From positions 41,032,409-41,096,408 of the forward strand of contig NC_060065.1 of assembly GCF_020283565.1 (NCBI RefSeq): a stretch of DNA of 64,000 bases, read 5' to 3'. The position numbers were made by a program, and so were the translations under genes. Below are positions 61,520 to 64,000 of this stretch, in pieces. The notes under the pieces are model-generated. The model searched no databases. It saw only the letters and a program-made list of their open reading frames with translations, and was not told where the DNA came from. This DNA comes from Trifolium pratense (lineage: Eukaryota > Streptophyta > Magnoliopsida > Fabales > Fabaceae). Within the stretch, counting starts at the first letter, position 1; each line of letters begins with the position of its first letter.

Positions 61520-62128
61520 ACTCTTCTCATACCTAGTTCCACGTAGTTTTAACTTTTTGTTTTTTAACAAGGGTATAAATTAAAAAAATGTATAATTGTT
61601 TTTTGGTTTCTTAAGAGGACTAAGGTTTTCGGACAAAATTAAAATCTTAAAAGGATCAAAGTTTCGGGACGATTAGTAAGGATTTGAATCTCATAGAGTC
61701 AGAACTGGAGCATATCTTCAGAGAAAAGGATTTGAACGAGTACAGATGTATTTTAGCAAACGCATACTCAGAAACAATGCTCACCAATGTAACTTCAGAA
61801 GTAATCATATATGTTACACTAAATATAACACTTTTTGCATTTGAATTTTGATTTATCATCTAAGAATTTAATTTTTCCACCAAACTCATATTGGTTGGTT
61901 ACTAATTAATAAAAATATCTATAATTTTCTTTCACTTCTATATAGGCCTAGCTCAAGGTAGAAGCTTAGTGTATCAAATAGGGTTGCCAAAAAGCTAATC
62001 TAAAATATATTTTTTATTTGAATAATAAGTTAGTATATTTTATAATTAATTACTTCAATAAAATATACTTTTTTTTTACATATACTTCAATAAAATATAC
62101 CTAACTATTGTAAAAGTGTTTATTTGTC

Positions 62129-62257
62129 CCGTGAACTCTTAATTGGCAGGGATTGCATTATATATGCAGAGGGTTGAGGGTTGGGATTGGAATCTCGGTT
62201 ATTCCATTTATCCACTTTAAAAGTGGAATTTCTAGCCACTAAACTATTTAAATAAAA
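62129..62257 (+). mobile_element. SINE (copy D unit)
   Basis: Same insertion as 48947-49085 and slightly better preserved (CTCTTAATTGGCAGGG, AAGTGGAATTTCTAGCCACT). It predates the C/D duplication. Confidence 0.65.
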
Positions 62258-63090
62258 AACTAAAAAATATTCATTTTTTATTTTTATAGATATTTTTCAT
62301 CTTATTTTAACTCTTTCCATTTCTTAAACAACTAAAAACAATGCTTAATTCACAATAAAAATTATCTTTAAAACAACATTCAAAATATACTTTTTAAAAT
62401 TTAACCCTTATAAGAAAATCACTCTCTTTATTATCCAAACAAACAAATTGATGTTGGGAAAATAATCGAAAAAAATCTTCACACAATAAATAAAACTAAA
62501 CAGAATCTTCAACAAATAAATAAAAACCAAACCTGCATATTTTACAATGCGAAATTGTAAACCCTTCTCTCATGACTCACAACTACCCTAGCCCTAAACT
62601 TTTAAGAAAAAAGTTGTTGTGGGGAAAAAAAACTCAATATAACTCTGCATATTTATAATAGCATTCTACCGCTTTTTTCTTTCAACTACTCGATGTGAGA
62701 CTTCTTGAACGAATATCCACGTCACTGAACTCAAGCTACGTGATTTAACCAACCATGTCAACGGTCTTCCTCATATTTGATAACTTTGAAAAGAGAAGGA
62801 ACGTGTACAAAGTCTACATTCCAATTTGATCAATTATATTCTTATGTCCCCATGTAAAAGTGCTAATTAATAATATGTGTCACAATCCTAATTACAAAAG
62901 GTGATCCATTGGTGCTCGTATCAGAATATTCAACTCTTAAATAAAGTGCCACGACAAAATGTTGACCACAATCCAACTACTACTTGTTCAAGAGTGAAAA
63001 TGTGAATTGATCAAAAAAAAAAAAAGATTGAAAATATGAAATTAATTACGCGTTATATTTTCCTTCAATAATTCCTAACTACTTGTTTCC

Positions 63091-63104
63091 CTATATATAT
63101 ATAA
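63091..63104 (+). promoter_or_regulatory. TATA box of copy D
   Basis: CTATATATATATAA, about 115 bp before the ATG. The leader is about 30 bp shorter than in copy C. Confidence 0.55.
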
Positions 63105-63213
63105 ATCAAACTTTCAACCTTACCATAATCAAAGCTTCTACGTTATTAATTGTTTCTGAAAGAACTAGTTATAGCAACAAAATCAAGTTTGATTATATAA
63201 AAGTTTATTTCTG

Positions 63214-63477
63214 ATGGCTCCTGCTACGGGTAGTATGATCCAAATATCAATACTTCAAACACCAAATTATGAATCATCTCCAAAAAATGTGAACAGAATA
63301 TGTGCATATAGAGGAAAACAATCGATAGACAGAGTTAAAGCAGGAGGAGGAAGTGGTGCACAAAAAAACAGCTTAGGTTATGCCACCAACAACAGCTTGA
63401 GTCTCAATAGTGATCAAAATGATCAAAACACAAGTCCTAGAAGTATTTGCAACATGGATTATGATTATGAAATATGA
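63214..63477 (+). CDS. Array copy D: small protein of unknown function, intronless
   Basis: Encodes 87 aa. It is identical to copy C in most positions but has one extra Asn (YATNNSLSL, an in-frame AAC insertion) and Asp where C has Tyr (SDQNDQ). It shares the intron-free N-V-N-R-I junction, the CAYRGKQSIDRVKAGGGSG core and the NMDYDYEI end. Upstream DNA matches copy C apart from small indels. The in-frame codon insertion, rather than a frameshift, argues that the frame matters. Confidence 0.7.
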   Translation: MAPATGSMIQISILQTPNYESSPKNVNRICAYRGKQSIDRVKAGGGSGAQKNSLGYATNNSLSLNSDQNDQNTSPRSICNMDYDYEI

Positions 63478-63652
63478 ATTTTATTTTCTTCTTAATATAA
63501 ATTTTGATAAGAATTCACCATAATTTCACACCAACTGTAATTATATGTGTAACATAGAGGTTTTGAGTATTAAATAATTTAGTAATAATTTTCTTCTTGA
63601 TGGAATGAAAAAATTATAATTACCTTGAAGTTCATCTTATATATTGTCAATG

Positions 63653-63971
63653 TCTTATCTTGTAATTGCCTTGAAATCTCAGAGATCAGAAAAATCACAT
63701 AAGTAGTGTAGGTGTTGCACCGGGCGCGGCACGTAATTGTACGTGTGACCAGTTGGTCACTGCCTTGGGCGCGACACCCATTAGCAGTAGTGTATTTGGC
63801 TTGAACCAATTCTGCTTGCTGCGCAAGGCGCAGGCAAGCTGGCGCGGCACGCGAGCTCACAGTGCCTTTAACAGGTAGTCCGTTTTCAAAGTTTAGTAAC
63901 GGGGTTTTAGGGTTTTTGAGGCCAACATACAAGTCAGGGTTTTTGGTGTGTTTCTCGTAGAATTCACAACA
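63653..63971. mobile_element. GC-rich insert after copy D
   Basis: Counterpart of 51467-51790 with scattered substitutions (for example GGGCGCGGCACGTAATT). The 117-codon minus frame at 63579-63932 partly covers it and is not supported as a gene. Confidence 0.6.
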
Positions 63972-64000
63972 TCCTATTTTATTTCAATTATTTATATTTC

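Larger units (their letters stand above)
61520..64000 (+). repeat. Segmental duplication, copy D unit
   Basis: Matches 48335-51821 and runs off the window. It lacks the MULE MITE and about 87 bp before copy C's promoter. Confidence 0.9.

Overview
The window is nuclear DNA of a flowering plant. It is AT-rich and gene-poor, its few genes have GT-AG introns, and most of it is transposon-derived. The gene families (a group III WRKY factor and an F-box/FBD protein), the legume-like SINE and LTR sequences, and the abundant small MITEs fit a eudicot, plausibly a legume of the Medicago/Trifolium type. The lineage is inferred from sequence character only. No rRNA, CRISPR or bacterial-type operon was seen.

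Left part (1-20 kb): the first exon of a group III WRKY gene runs leftwards off the window edge. It is followed by a 1,024-bp hAT-type non-autonomous element with a 41-bp minisatellite, a TA-target MITE, and a 3,064-bp decayed hAT element with a TTF/DUF4371-type transposase pseudogene. Next come an 83-bp tandem array and a 5.9-kb Ty1/copia element on the minus strand. Its two 1,453-bp LTRs look identical although its reading frames are broken. A near-perfect inverted-repeat MULE MITE follows.

Middle part (20-37 kb): a complete group III WRKY gene (three exons, 311 aa) has a first intron of about 4 kb that holds LTR-like sequence interrupted by a second hAT element. An F-box/LRR/FBD gene (three exons, 461 aa, minus strand) follows. 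After it come retroelement debris and a 275-bp direct repeat around a hairpin-bearing tandem array.

Right part (38-64 kb): a tandem array of four copies (A-D) of a small gene of unknown function encoding 86-102 aa. Copy A has an intron. Copies B-D lack it and appear to read the tail of the old intron as coding sequence. The array has been stretched by two 4.6-kb LTR elements of one family, in opposite orientation, that carry no recognisable gene but a run of tandem RNA-hairpin units. Empty sites among the copies let several insertions be ordered in time. A separate two-exon gene for a 46-aa protein and a GC-rich LTR-like block lie between copies C and D.

The genes are not an operon. The two WRKY genes point away from each other (left one on the minus strand, right one on the plus strand) and look like paralogues. 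The four small genes share promoters and 5' leaders and are probably co-regulated duplicates.
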